From a bacterium (GTDB lineage: Bacteria > SM23-31 > JAUVVT01): a DNA stretch of 19,090 nucleotides. Both the position numbers and the translations under genes were made by a program. Position 1 is the stretch's first letter; every line of letters begins with the position of its first letter. The notes under the pieces were generated by a model. That model searched no databases and had not been told where the DNA came from. It saw only the letters and a list, made by a program, of their open reading frames with translations. The stretch is from assembly GCA_030616165.1 (NCBI GenBank), contig JAUWXV010000047.1, positions 1 through 19,090 of the forward strand, in the 5' to 3' direction. This document shows, piece after piece, positions 1 through 8,500 of this stretch.

Positions 1-596
1 AGCACTCCTTGCCTTATCCGATAAGTATCAAAATCTGGAGTTAATCCTGCACCGGATAAATCTTCAAAAAGTCCATCCCCCATCTTTAATAAATTATATG
101 GTTTGGGAAAATCTGTAATATTTAATACCGCTATAACTTCGCCATTTACCATTACTGAACCATCATCTCCAATAAACACATCTCCGTCTGTTATTTGTAT
201 TGGAAGATTATTCTCATCAAGAATCCTATATCCATGGGTTGTTACAAGATAATTATCCCCATCAATAAGAAAATTTCCATTCCTGGTATATCTAATACCA
301 TTTAGTGTTTCAACTACAAAAAATCCATCCCCCTCAATGGCAAAATCCAAAGGATTATTGGTTACTTTAAAAGACCCCTGTGAATAATCAGTCCTTACTT
401 CATCTACCTCATCAAGATTAACAAAATCTGTAGAATTCATCCTTAAAACCTTTTCCATATCTATCAGAGTCTTCCTGAATACACCCTCTTTTTTGAATCC
501 TGTTGTTGATATATTCGCGAGATTATTTGTGATAACTTCTTGCTTTAACTGAAGATACTGCATTCCTGAAGCAGAGGTATAAATTCCCTTAATCAT
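1..596 (-). CDS. flgF: Flagellar basal-body rod protein FlgF/FlgG family, 5' part only
   Basis: Structural subunit of the flagellar rod, which crosses the periplasm. The 198 codons visible run off the left edge, so the C-terminus is missing. Seen in the translation: an N-terminal helix starting MIKGIYTSASGMQ, then the rod/hook family signature NNLANISTTGFKK near residue 30, and NPLDFAIEGDGFFVV near residues 80-95, followed by YTRNGNF. These are hallmarks of the FlgF/FlgG/FlgE family. The ATG at 596 is supported by a GGAGG ribosome site about 5 bases upstream. I lean to FlgF because the FlgG-like 'pdG' insert before YTR is replaced by a short LNG, but FlgG is possible; the missing C-terminus and the next gene would decide. 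It is the first gene of its unit, read leftward from a sigma-54 promoter at 657-672. Confidence 0.82.
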   Translation of the reverse strand, partial: MIKGIYTSASGMQYLQLKQEVITNNLANISTTGFKKEGVFRKTLIDMEKVLRMNSTDFVNLDEVDEVRTDYSQGSFKVTNNPLDFAIEGDGFFVVETLNGIRYTRNGNFLIDGDNYLVTTHGYRILDENNLPIQITDGDVFIGDDGSVMVNGEVIAVLNITDFPKPYNLLKMGDGLFEDLSGAGLTPDFDTYRIRQGV

Positions 597-656
597 TGAA
601 ACCTCCATTTATAATATTATATTCCAGCTATATATATTATGTTACTGCTTTTACGT

Positions 657-672
657 TGCAATCATTATGCCA
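657..672 (-). promoter_or_regulatory. Sigma-54 (RpoN) -24/-12 promoter for the flagellar rod gene
   Basis: On the minus strand the sequence reads TGGCATAATGATTGCA. This matches the sigma-54 consensus TGGCAY-R-N4-TTGCW at every defined position, with the GG and GC dinucleotides correctly spaced. Transcription would begin near 646 and leave a leader of about 50 bases before the flgF-like ATG at 596. Sigma-54 control of rod and hook genes is well known in many flagellated bacteria. A 7-bp inverted repeat (746-752 / 766-772), about 100-126 bases upstream of the start, lies at the usual distance for an enhancer-binding activator, but it is AT-rich and may be chance. Confidence 0.72.
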
Positions 673-942
673 CATCCACTCTAAATATTACATCTTTTTG
701 ATATGTTTATTTACTTGAAAAATTTCAACTTAAAACTTACTTAAAAATTCTTATTTTCTCCAAAAAAGAATTACTTATTATACGCTAAATCATTTCACCA
801 ATATCAATATTTTTATAAAATCAAAAAATTATAATTACTTACATTATATAAAACAGAAATTCAATAGTAAACAATATATCTCCATTATCCTGAAAGGAAA
901 TATCTTCCTGACAGAATGGTATTAATTTCCTTTAATTTTATA

Positions 943-971
943 TTGACTAATTATAATTTTTTTCATATCTT
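943..971 (+). promoter_or_regulatory. Probable sigma-70 promoter of the VWA gene
   Basis: TTGACT (943-948) and TATCTT (966-971) are separated by 17 bp, a good vegetative promoter match facing the gene at 1001. The start would be near 978, giving a leader of only about 20 bases. No Shine-Dalgarno sequence precedes the ATG (the bases before it are AATATTTGAA). The AT-rich context raises the chance-match rate, so this is moderate evidence. Confidence 0.45.
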
Positions 972-1000
972 ATATATGTTAATTAATTAAAATATTTGAA

Positions 1001-2668
1001 ATGTTTAAATTCAAAATTACATTATTATATCTAATTAGTTCTTTCTTACTAAATCCTGCTATTGTATCCTCTCAGGAAAGCCCCATCATTATGATAGTTC
1101 TCGACTGTTCGAGAAGCATGCAGGAAGACATTTATGGTAAAAATAAATTCCAATCATCAGAAAAAATTATCAAAGAACTTCTATATAGAGCAAAAGAGTA
1201 TGATTTTGGATTAATAACCTTCGGAAAAAATGAACCTTACAAACTTGATGATATAGAATTAACCGTAATACCTTTCCCTGAGAATAACAGCAAAATTCTT
1301 GCCGAATTATCAAAAATTAGACCCAAGGGATTAAGCCCAATTGGCGAATCGCTCGTTTTTGCCGGAAAAGTTTTGAGAAAAGGTCTGAAAAATTACCTCT
1401 TGTTGATTTCAGACGGAATCGAAAATTGTGGAGGTAATCCTCTTCTTGCTGCAAAAAATTTAGTTCAGTCAAAAAAAGTTATGAAAATTCATACCATTGG
1501 ATTTGATACAACTCTATCAAAGACTCTTTTACTTAAAAATATTGCCGAAGCCGGAAACGGTTCCTACTTTTACTTCGATAACTATGAAGATTTATTTCAA
1601 TCTTTTAAACCTCCAGAGCTGAGTTTCGAAAATGAAGAAATAATAAATTTTATTCCAGAAAAAGAATTAGGAAATATTTCATATAAGTGTTTTATAGAAA
1701 AGGATGGTGGATTTCCTGCATATGGGTCGGAAATAAGTATAATGGATAAAGGTGGAAATATTATAAATAAACAATTTAATTGGAAAGGCATAATCGAAGA
1801 TGTGACACCAGACATATATACTATAATAACTAAACATGCTGATTCATTACAAAAAAAGGAGATTACAGTTTTTCCAAATCAAACAGCGTATCAGAGTTTC
1901 GTCTTCAAATCCGAAACAGGGAATATCTCATACAAAAACTACATATTGGGGTCAAGAGATAATATGGCATACGGAACAATTACAAAAATCATCCACATAA
2001 ACGGCGAAACTGTTTATACTGGAAACAAATGGGAAGGAACTATTGAGAACCTTCCAGTCGGTCAATACAAAGTTCATCCACAAAATTCCGGCATTTCACT
2101 TATAGAAGACGTTATTGTAGAAAAAGGAAAGACTGCTGATATTATATTTGAATTCCCCCTTAAAACGGGTCTAATTTCATATCAATGCTTTTTAGATTCT
2201 GCTATGCAAAAACCGGCATATGGTATAGACTTAAAAATCTTTAAAATGCCAATCGATGAGATTGTTCATCAAGATTCTACAAGATGGCGCGGTGTAACTA
2301 AACAACTCCCAGTAGGAGAATATATTGTCTCAGGTTCACTTCTCGGCAAAGTTATTAACAAAAAAGTTCGGATATCTGCAAATTCAACAACATTTTATGA
2401 CCTAATTTTCAATATTAAACAGGTCAATCTTGTTTACGAATGTTATCGCAATTTAGAAAACGACCCGGCAAATGGCGCGGTAATTTCCATCATTGACGCA
2501 GGAGGAAATGAAATCGAAAAGGCTGTTGGATGGAGAGGAAGTTTTACTCTCCCAGTTGGATATTACGATTTAAATATTTCTTATCAGGATATCAGAAAAA
2601 AACAGAGGATAAATCTTCTGCCCAGTATGAGCGATATAGTTCCAATCAAAATTTATATCACAGAATGA
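1001..2668 (+). CDS. Secreted VWA-domain protein with four tandem C-terminal repeats
   Basis: A 555-residue exported protein of unknown specific role. Residues 1-25 form a signal peptide (charged start, hydrophobic LLYLISSFLLN, likely cleavage near SSQ). Residues 28-205 are a von Willebrand factor A domain. Its metal site is visible as D35-C-S37-R-S39, S112 in the usual Thr place, and D138 in LLISDGIENCGG. The pattern SDGIEnCGG...HTIGFD resembles bacterial VWA proteins grouped with calcium-activated chloride-channel-like domains. Residues 224-545 are four diverged repeats starting at 224, 307, 390 and 475 (spacing 83, 83, 85). Each has a G-x-I-S-Y start, PAYG or a similar motif, a W-x-G, and a (P)VGxY-type turn. 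Cys recurs at 230, 396 and 481 but not in repeat 2. This repeat is probably a small beta-sandwich. There is no anchor, so it is periplasmic or secreted. The stop is 4 bp from the stop of the convergent 757-residue gene. Confidence 0.8.
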   Translation: MFKFKITLLYLISSFLLNPAIVSSQESPIIMIVLDCSRSMQEDIYGKNKFQSSEKIIKELLYRAKEYDFGLITFGKNEPYKLDDIELTVIPFPENNSKILAELSKIRPKGLSPIGESLVFAGKVLRKGLKNYLLLISDGIENCGGNPLLAAKNLVQSKKVMKIHTIGFDTTLSKTLLLKNIAEAGNGSYFYFDNYEDLFQSFKPPELSFENEEIINFIPEKELGNISYKCFIEKDGGFPAYGSEISIMDKGGNIINKQFNWKGIIEDVTPDIYTIITKHADSLQKKEITVFPNQTAYQSFVFKSETGNISYKNYILGSRDNMAYGTITKIIHINGETVYTGNKWEGTIENLPVGQYKVHPQNSGISLIEDVIVEKGKTADIIFEFPLKTGLISYQCFLDSAMQKPAYGIDLKIFKMPIDEIVHQDSTRWRGVTKQLPVGEYIVSGSLLGKVINKKVRISANSTTFYDLIFNIKQVNLVYECYRNLENDPANGAVISIIDAGGNEIEKAVGWRGSFTLPVGYYDLNISYQDIRKKQRINLLPSMSDIVPIKIYITE

Positions 2669-2672
2669 TAAA

Positions 2673-4946
2673 TTATGGAAAGGCTGGCCTTATAACAGTA
2701 ATATCTTCAAACATCCTATCCTTTAAATTATCTGCCCATTTTTGTAATAGTTGGTTCTGAAGTACATCTTTTTCAAGTGTAGATAGATATCTAGTCTTAT
2801 CTTCACGCGTCGATGGGAAAAATGATATACCCCTTCTATAACTATAACTCGCTAGAATAATTTCAACAAAAACAAGGGAACCATCCGAAACATCAATAAG
2901 ATTTATGGCTACTCTTAGAGACATTTCCGTTTTCGGAAAACCAACTACCCGGGGAATATAAAAACCGCCTTCCCTGTTAACCTGAAAATCAATAACCTCC
3001 CCAGTCGCAATATAATCAACCCCCAACTCTTTTCCAACTCTCTGTGCTTCGGTTATTTCTATCTTATCACTAACATTTAAACCAATATTCTCAACAACTC
3101 TGTCAACCTCCATCTGGCTCATTATCTTAAAATATTCATTATAATCAAAGACAGATTTAAAGCTCTCGGTTAACTGTTTTCCTATAGAAAACTTATCATT
3201 GGTCCTGAAACTGACAACACCTATCGATGTAATCTGAGATAAATATTGAAAAATCGATTTATATTCGGTTTGGTTGTAATTAAGCCTTGGAAGAAGTTCA
3301 TCTTTTTGAGCAAAGTTTACCTCCCTGAAAATTGATCCATCCTCTTTCTCAACAAAGTTTATTACATATTCTTTTACCCGCTTGGCTGTCTCTCGATTTG
3401 TAAGAAGGTAATAGAAAAATTTGAAATCCTTTCGATTAATATCATATTTTCTGACCAGACTTAATATTTTTGACTCTATATTCACATCTTCTATCGAATC
3501 ATCCTTTATGTCATCAGTAAATAAAATAATTCTTTGGAGATGAATTCTGTTATAATCAGCCCTTTTAAAACCATCCAAAATCTCATATGCTCTATCAACA
3601 CCTCCTATAAAATCTTCGACTGTTCCTTCTATCTCACCATTTTCAACTCTCTGGGCAAATTCCCTCGCATTATCCGGAACATCATTTAGAGACCTTTTAA
3701 TTTCATTCTTTTTCTCTTCACTGATATCACTCCAGGTAAGTGATGTGACTTCATTTCCAAAAATCACCATAGCAATGTTGGAGCCTCCTAAGGTGCTGTC
3801 AATCAGAGTATTAATAAAATTAGGTAAATCGGTAAGAACATTGGAACCTACATTATCCAGAATTCCTCTTCCAATCATTGATGGGGACATATCTATTAAA
3901 AATACTGTATCTAAAACCGGCTTTCTAGCTCCAGAAAAATATACCCCCTGCCTTGAAAAGAATGGTTTTCTACCAGGAATTGTTGCCGGCTGTTCCTCAC
4001 TTATCAAAGGGATTGGAAGCTCCCTTTCTCTGCGTCTTTCAGAAAAAAGACCATTAAAGCGCAGACCAAACAATAATCCGGAATCTGTCTGGTTAGCACC
4101 AAAGGGAAGTAGATAACCAACCTTCGCAGTCAATTTTTCTTTATTACCAAATGTCAAACCAAAAAAAGATGTCCCAAGATTAACCGAACCAGACTCTTTT
4201 GATGTTATTCGATTCGACTTATACTCTCCAAAAAGCCTCAACCTGTTGAATAATCTAATGTCCCCCCCAAAACCAAAGTTATATTGATTAGAGCGAAGTA
4301 TTTCTCCCTGTTCTGTTAATCCAAGTGTACCGCTTATTACCGGATACCAAAAGGCAGTAGATGCCCCTGGCAAACTAACTGCTTTACCACCATTATTATC
4401 ATAACCACCATTTACTTTTATAGAAAATCTATCAAAATTAAAATCAAAAAATACATTCCCTCCCCAGGTATTCTTATCCGCAGAAAATCTCCTTATAAGC
4501 CTTGTACCTTCACTAAAACCTGTTGAAAAGGTATAATAAGTATCAAAAGCCATATCAATACCAGCATCTGGCCTTCCAGTCCCGATTTTTACTCCAATTT
4601 TTGTATCACCTGATCCATACTTATAACTGCTTTGATTTATGTCAAAGTAAGTGATTCCGGTAACCGACACTTCTGCCCACCTTCTCAGACCGTATCTCAG
4701 GCTCCACTCTAAATCCCCAAGTTTACTCCCACCCACAAGATTAAAAGTATCTCCAACTGTGGAAACCGTTAAAATCTCACGAGAAAGATTTTGATAAGAT
4801 GTTTTTACTTTAAAATTTAAAGTATTCTCTTTTGCAAGTTTTGCGGTAGAGACATTATAAAGGTCAATACCTCCACCCTGTCCCATACACAAATCTGAAT
4901 ATATCAGAATTAACAATATTATAAATATTATTCCTAATCGTTGCAT
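2673..4946 (-). CDS. Outer-membrane barrel / VWA / CsgG-like fusion protein
   Basis: A 757-residue envelope protein of unknown function and uncommon build. Residues 1-22 form a signal peptide ending near MGQ. Residues 24-300 are rich in alternating aromatic/hydrophobic strands with glycine turns (for example GYDNNGGKAV, FGFGGDIRLFNRLRLFGEYKS), typical of a transmembrane beta-barrel. A basic, proline-rich linker (301-340) leads to a VWA domain (345-545) whose metal site is D352-M-S354-P-S356, T442 and D478 in ILFTDD. Residues 570-745 resemble CsgG/TolB N-terminal-like domains: SIGVVSF, the stretch around QMEVDRVVEN, then VGKELGVDYIATGEV and INLIDVSDGSLV. With both barrel ends inward, the VWA and CsgG-like parts would be periplasmic (inference). 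The start lies inside the end of the upstream TPR gene (13-bp overlap), with AAAGGAG about 11 bases upstream, so translation is probably coupled. No close named family was recognised. Confidence 0.75.
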   Translation of the reverse strand: MQRLGIIFIILLILIYSDLCMGQGGGIDLYNVSTAKLAKENTLNFKVKTSYQNLSREILTVSTVGDTFNLVGGSKLGDLEWSLRYGLRRWAEVSVTGITYFDINQSSYKYGSGDTKIGVKIGTGRPDAGIDMAFDTYYTFSTGFSEGTRLIRRFSADKNTWGGNVFFDFNFDRFSIKVNGGYDNNGGKAVSLPGASTAFWYPVISGTLGLTEQGEILRSNQYNFGFGGDIRLFNRLRLFGEYKSNRITSKESGSVNLGTSFFGLTFGNKEKLTAKVGYLLPFGANQTDSGLLFGLRFNGLFSERRRERELPIPLISEEQPATIPGRKPFFSRQGVYFSGARKPVLDTVFLIDMSPSMIGRGILDNVGSNVLTDLPNFINTLIDSTLGGSNIAMVIFGNEVTSLTWSDISEEKKNEIKRSLNDVPDNAREFAQRVENGEIEGTVEDFIGGVDRAYEILDGFKRADYNRIHLQRIILFTDDIKDDSIEDVNIESKILSLVRKYDINRKDFKFFYYLLTNRETAKRVKEYVINFVEKEDGSIFREVNFAQKDELLPRLNYNQTEYKSIFQYLSQITSIGVVSFRTNDKFSIGKQLTESFKSVFDYNEYFKIMSQMEVDRVVENIGLNVSDKIEITEAQRVGKELGVDYIATGEVIDFQVNREGGFYIPRVVGFPKTEMSLRVAINLIDVSDGSLVFVEIILASYSYRRGISFFPSTREDKTRYLSTLEKDVLQNQLLQKWADNLKDRMFEDITVIRPAFP

Positions 4947-5566
4947 ACTCTATCAAGCTCCTTTAAAAGTTCGGAAGGGAAATCAGACGACTGCGGGTCA
5001 AGGATATAGCCATTAAGATAGTTCTTAACTTGATAATAAGAATCTTCAAATTCTCCAATATAAAAATAACTTAATGCCATTATTTCCCTTAGTTCCTTTG
5101 CAGTAACTTTTGGATTATGGACAAAATAGTAATCGACACCATCCATATCGAATTCCGTCGAATCCACTTCAATCGCTTTTTGAGCCCATTTCAATGAACC
5201 GCTCTCAAGACTATAGTCATTATCTTCATATAGAACAAATGAGTATCCAACAAGAATATCCAGTACATTTGGATCTTTACTTACCCCTGTATTAAACTGA
5301 ATGCCTGCCTGCTCTATATTATGAAGCGCAAAGTGTGTCCATCCAAGACCATTATAAACATCAACAAAATTGGGATTTAATCTCGCAGCAGCATTAAATT
5401 TGGATAAAGCAGCACTATATTCACCAATCTCGTATAATGCCCATCCATCCTCAACCATCTTCTTTGCTGTTCTTGCTGGAGGTCCAGTCAAATTATCCCC
5501 TCCGCATTTGAATAGTATAATTAAACTCAAAAATAATATAATATATTTTAACCTTTTTATTTCCAT
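4934..5566 (-). CDS. TPR-repeat protein, probable lipoprotein
   Basis: A 210-residue exported protein. The N-terminus is basic, followed by a hydrophobic stretch ending FKCGG. C21 could be the lipidated cysteine, although Lys at -1 is not a standard lipobox, so a plain signal or anchor is possible. Residues 33-100 hold two tetratricopeptide-type helices pairs: AKKMVEDGWALYEIGEYSAALSKF is followed by a unit with ARLNPNFVDVYNGLGWTHFA. A further TPR-like pair lies near 145-190 (LREIMALSYFYIGEFEDSYYQ). TPRs bind partner proteins. The gene sits 21 bp after the 1309-residue cargo gene and overlaps the barrel-VWA-CsgG-like gene by 13 bp, so it is the middle gene of an operon and likely a periplasm-facing adaptor of that system (inference). 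Envelope VWA and TPR proteins are also paired in the Bat aerotolerance operons. Confidence 0.75.
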   Translation of the reverse strand: MEIKRLKYIILFLSLIILFKCGGDNLTGPPARTAKKMVEDGWALYEIGEYSAALSKFNAAARLNPNFVDVYNGLGWTHFALHNIEQAGIQFNTGVSKDPNVLDILVGYSFVLYEDNDYSLESGSLKWAQKAIEVDSTEFDMDGVDYYFVHNPKVTAKELREIMALSYFYIGEFEDSYYQVKNYLNGYILDPQSSDFPSELLKELDRVCND

Positions 5567-5587
5567 TTCTTTTAATTTATTTATCTT

Positions 5588-8500
5588 TTACTTTAAAAAA
5601 ACCATTCTAAAAGAATCTCTGAAATTATCTGATCCCATAACACAAATATAAATCCCAGAAGAAACTATAATACCAGATTCATTTCCCCCATCCCATTTAA
5701 CAGTATAGTATCCCGCTGGTTTAAACTCGTCAACAATTGTTTTTATCTTTTGCCCTAAAAGTGAATAAATAACCACCTTAACATTTTCAGATACAGGAAT
5801 TTGATATCTGATAGTGGTTTCCGGATTAAATGGATTTGGATAATTCTGATAAAGATTATAGCTTTTTGGTATAACAGACTCTTCAATTTCAAATTCTGTG
5901 CTGACTTCCTTCGAGATATTTCCCATTTTATCAGAAACCTGAACAGAAACTATATGTCCGCCAGTCGAAAGTTTATCCCAATCAAACGGAATTTCAATCA
6001 ACTTATTGTCGGTGTTATAAAATCCTTTGCATATTATTCCATCAATCGACGTCTGAACAGTATTTATATCAATCCCGCTGCCTCCTTCTATACATTCTAT
6101 CGATAAATTCAACTTTCTTTCATCCAGACTTACATCTTTTATACTCAATATTGGAGGCTTATTGTCTGATGCCGCAAAATATCTGCCAAGTCTGTCGATT
6201 TTTACAGTCATACTATTATTTATTACTGAAAACTTTGAAATATATTCGATATCCCCACTGTAATAATCACCTCTGAAGATTCCTATTTTTCTTAAATCTA
6301 ATTCCTCATCCACCATACTTTCTATTTTCATTAATAATGAAGCCGGTTTCCCTAATACTGCGGATGTGGGAGCAAAATTATATCCAACTATAAATACAAG
6401 GTCATTTCCAAAATCTATTTCATCCTCTTCTCGAAGTCCTGCAACATCTTTTAAATCCTCTTTAACCATCATTACTGTTTTCTCTCCATCAAAACTCCCT
6501 TTTTCTAATGAAAGATTCGCAATACTGTCGATTAAAATCAAAGGTCTCTTCGGTGTTGAAAGTCCATAAGTTATATTCTTTTCGGATTTCAAAATCTCTT
6601 CAAATCTGTCAACAGCCTCTACTTTAATTACCGCAATTCCACTTTCATTTCTCGGAAATTGAAAATCTGTTTTCCACGCCAATAAATTTGGTATCCTTGT
6701 CAGTCCCCTTTTATAGACATTATTATCAATTACAACTTCAAATGTTGGTCCCTGCAACAGAGAATCTGTTGCAAGGACAACAAAATTAACAAATTCCCCT
6801 ACTATGGGATTCGGAAACACATATATATAAAGTTCGGTCAAGGAGATAACGTTTACAGTGATAGTATCGGCATCAAAGTAATTATCAGTATCCACTGCTT
6901 TTATTATTAATTCTTCCTTTCCGATAAAACCAGGTTTACTTCCGATAATTAATTTATGTTCCTTCCCCCTGCCAAGTCTTGAAATGTCAACTGTTACATT
7001 AATTTTACCTGTAACTATCCATCTTATAGAATCCAAATTAGTGTCAGCATCTCTGACATAAGGATCAAGCAAAATAGAACTATCAATGGTTCCGCTTATA
7101 AGAGTGATGTCAGGGATTTTACCAAGAATTGGCGCATTCCCCTGAACCACTTTTACCAAAATATCTCTGCTTCCTGATTTCTGAGAAACAATATCGGTAG
7201 CAGTAAAGATAAATGACATTTCTCCAAGAAAATCTGGATTATTTCCTATACTGAAAAAAGCAATATTTGTTTGAGGTTCAATTAAAACTGAAACTTTTTC
7301 CATTGGACCCGAAACATTCCATTTCACATTTCTCCTCAAAGAGTCAGGAAAAATTACAAGATATTCATCAAGATTCCTTTTTTCGACGGAACTCCTCGTT
7401 ATTTGGACACTGGGAATATCCTTTACAAAAGGAGTCCCATCACCAGGATAAGCAGTAACAGTAATCACATCCTCTCTGAAATTACCCTCAGGATCAGTTG
7501 CCCTGAAAACAACATTCTCCCATCCAACAAAAGAAGGGTCAGGAGAAGAAATTAATACCCTGTGAGTAATTAAATCAATGGAAACAGTGATGTGTTCTGT
7601 CGGAGAACTAATCCATTCTATTTTGTCCGGAGGTGTATCTTTATCCCAGACATAATCGTCAAGGTCAATAGAGTTATCGCTCCCACCGACAGGAATGGCA
7701 ATATCGGGTATCCCCCATACAGTAGGGATGTTATCACTCAATATCACAACTCTGCAGGTATCGCTTCCAGAAAAATTATCCAGATCAGTTGCAGTAAATA
7801 CAACATCCTGAACCCCCCACTGATTTATATCGTTTAAAACAAATGTCACACTATCCCTTGAATCTATTACAACATTTGCTATAGTATCGTCATAAGCATT
7901 CCATTTTAAATCATTAATTGGCTCATCATCCCATACATAATAATTAAGATTAACATACCCATGAACCAGTGTATCAGTGCTAATAATAATATCAGGGAGA
8001 TCAGTTATTTTTGGAGATACATTCCTCACCGAAACAGTAACTGTATCAGATGCAGAATCTTTGCCATCTGTAACAGTAAAAATAATTTCTTCGGAACCCA
8101 TAAAATCAGGTTCAGGAGTAAATGTTGCCGTAAAATTATTAACCTCATTTAGGCTGACATCTATTTGGTCATTCCCGGAATATGACCATGATAAACTTGT
8201 AATATTGTCATCAACATCATAAACATAATCATTTAATACTATACTTGTATTAATTTGTTTAGGACGCATAACTATTTCATCTGGCAATCCTGGTTTAGGT
8301 GGGTCATTAACGGGAGTAACCCTCACAGGCATAATCAGACTGTCCACTGCACCGTAAGGGTCCTGCGTATAAAATATTACACTCCCATCGCCAAACCAGT
8401 CTTTTTCACCTATCAAAAAAATTTTCCGCTGTATACTATCTACTCCAGCATAAAGAAATTCCGTAAGAGATTTCACACTCCAGATAATCGATTCAGGTGG

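Larger units (their letters stand above)
597..1000. other. Divergent intergenic region, no gene
   Basis: This 404-bp AT-rich spacer separates the leftward flagellar gene from the rightward VWA gene. It holds the sigma-54 element (657-672), a likely sigma-70 promoter facing right (943-971), and a 9-bp inverted repeat (AAAGGAAAT at 893-901, ATTTCCTTT at 925-933) directly upstream of that promoter's -35. No plausible ORF with a ribosome site was found on either strand. Confidence 0.6.

Noticed and set aside
2683-2695. AAGG/CCTT stem as a bidirectional terminator for the convergent genes
   Set aside because: The stem is only 4-5 bp and is not followed by a T run on either strand.
2530-2760. 76-codon plus-strand ORF spanning the convergent stops
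   Set aside because: It overlaps the ends of two well-supported genes in other frames and has no features of its own.
2712-3239. Calling the CsgG-like segment a curli secretion channel
   Set aside because: There is no lipobox-led CsgG, no curlin repeats and no csgE/F in the window. Only the fold-level resemblance is supported.
3745-4116. 123-codon plus-strand ORF
   Set aside because: It is a shadow of the VWA/barrel junction of the 757-residue gene, with no ribosome site or recognisable domain.
4880-4890. Lipobox in the 757-residue protein (SDLC near residue 20)
   Set aside because: The residues before the Cys do not match a lipobox, and a barrel protein is expected to use a standard signal peptidase I site near MGQ.
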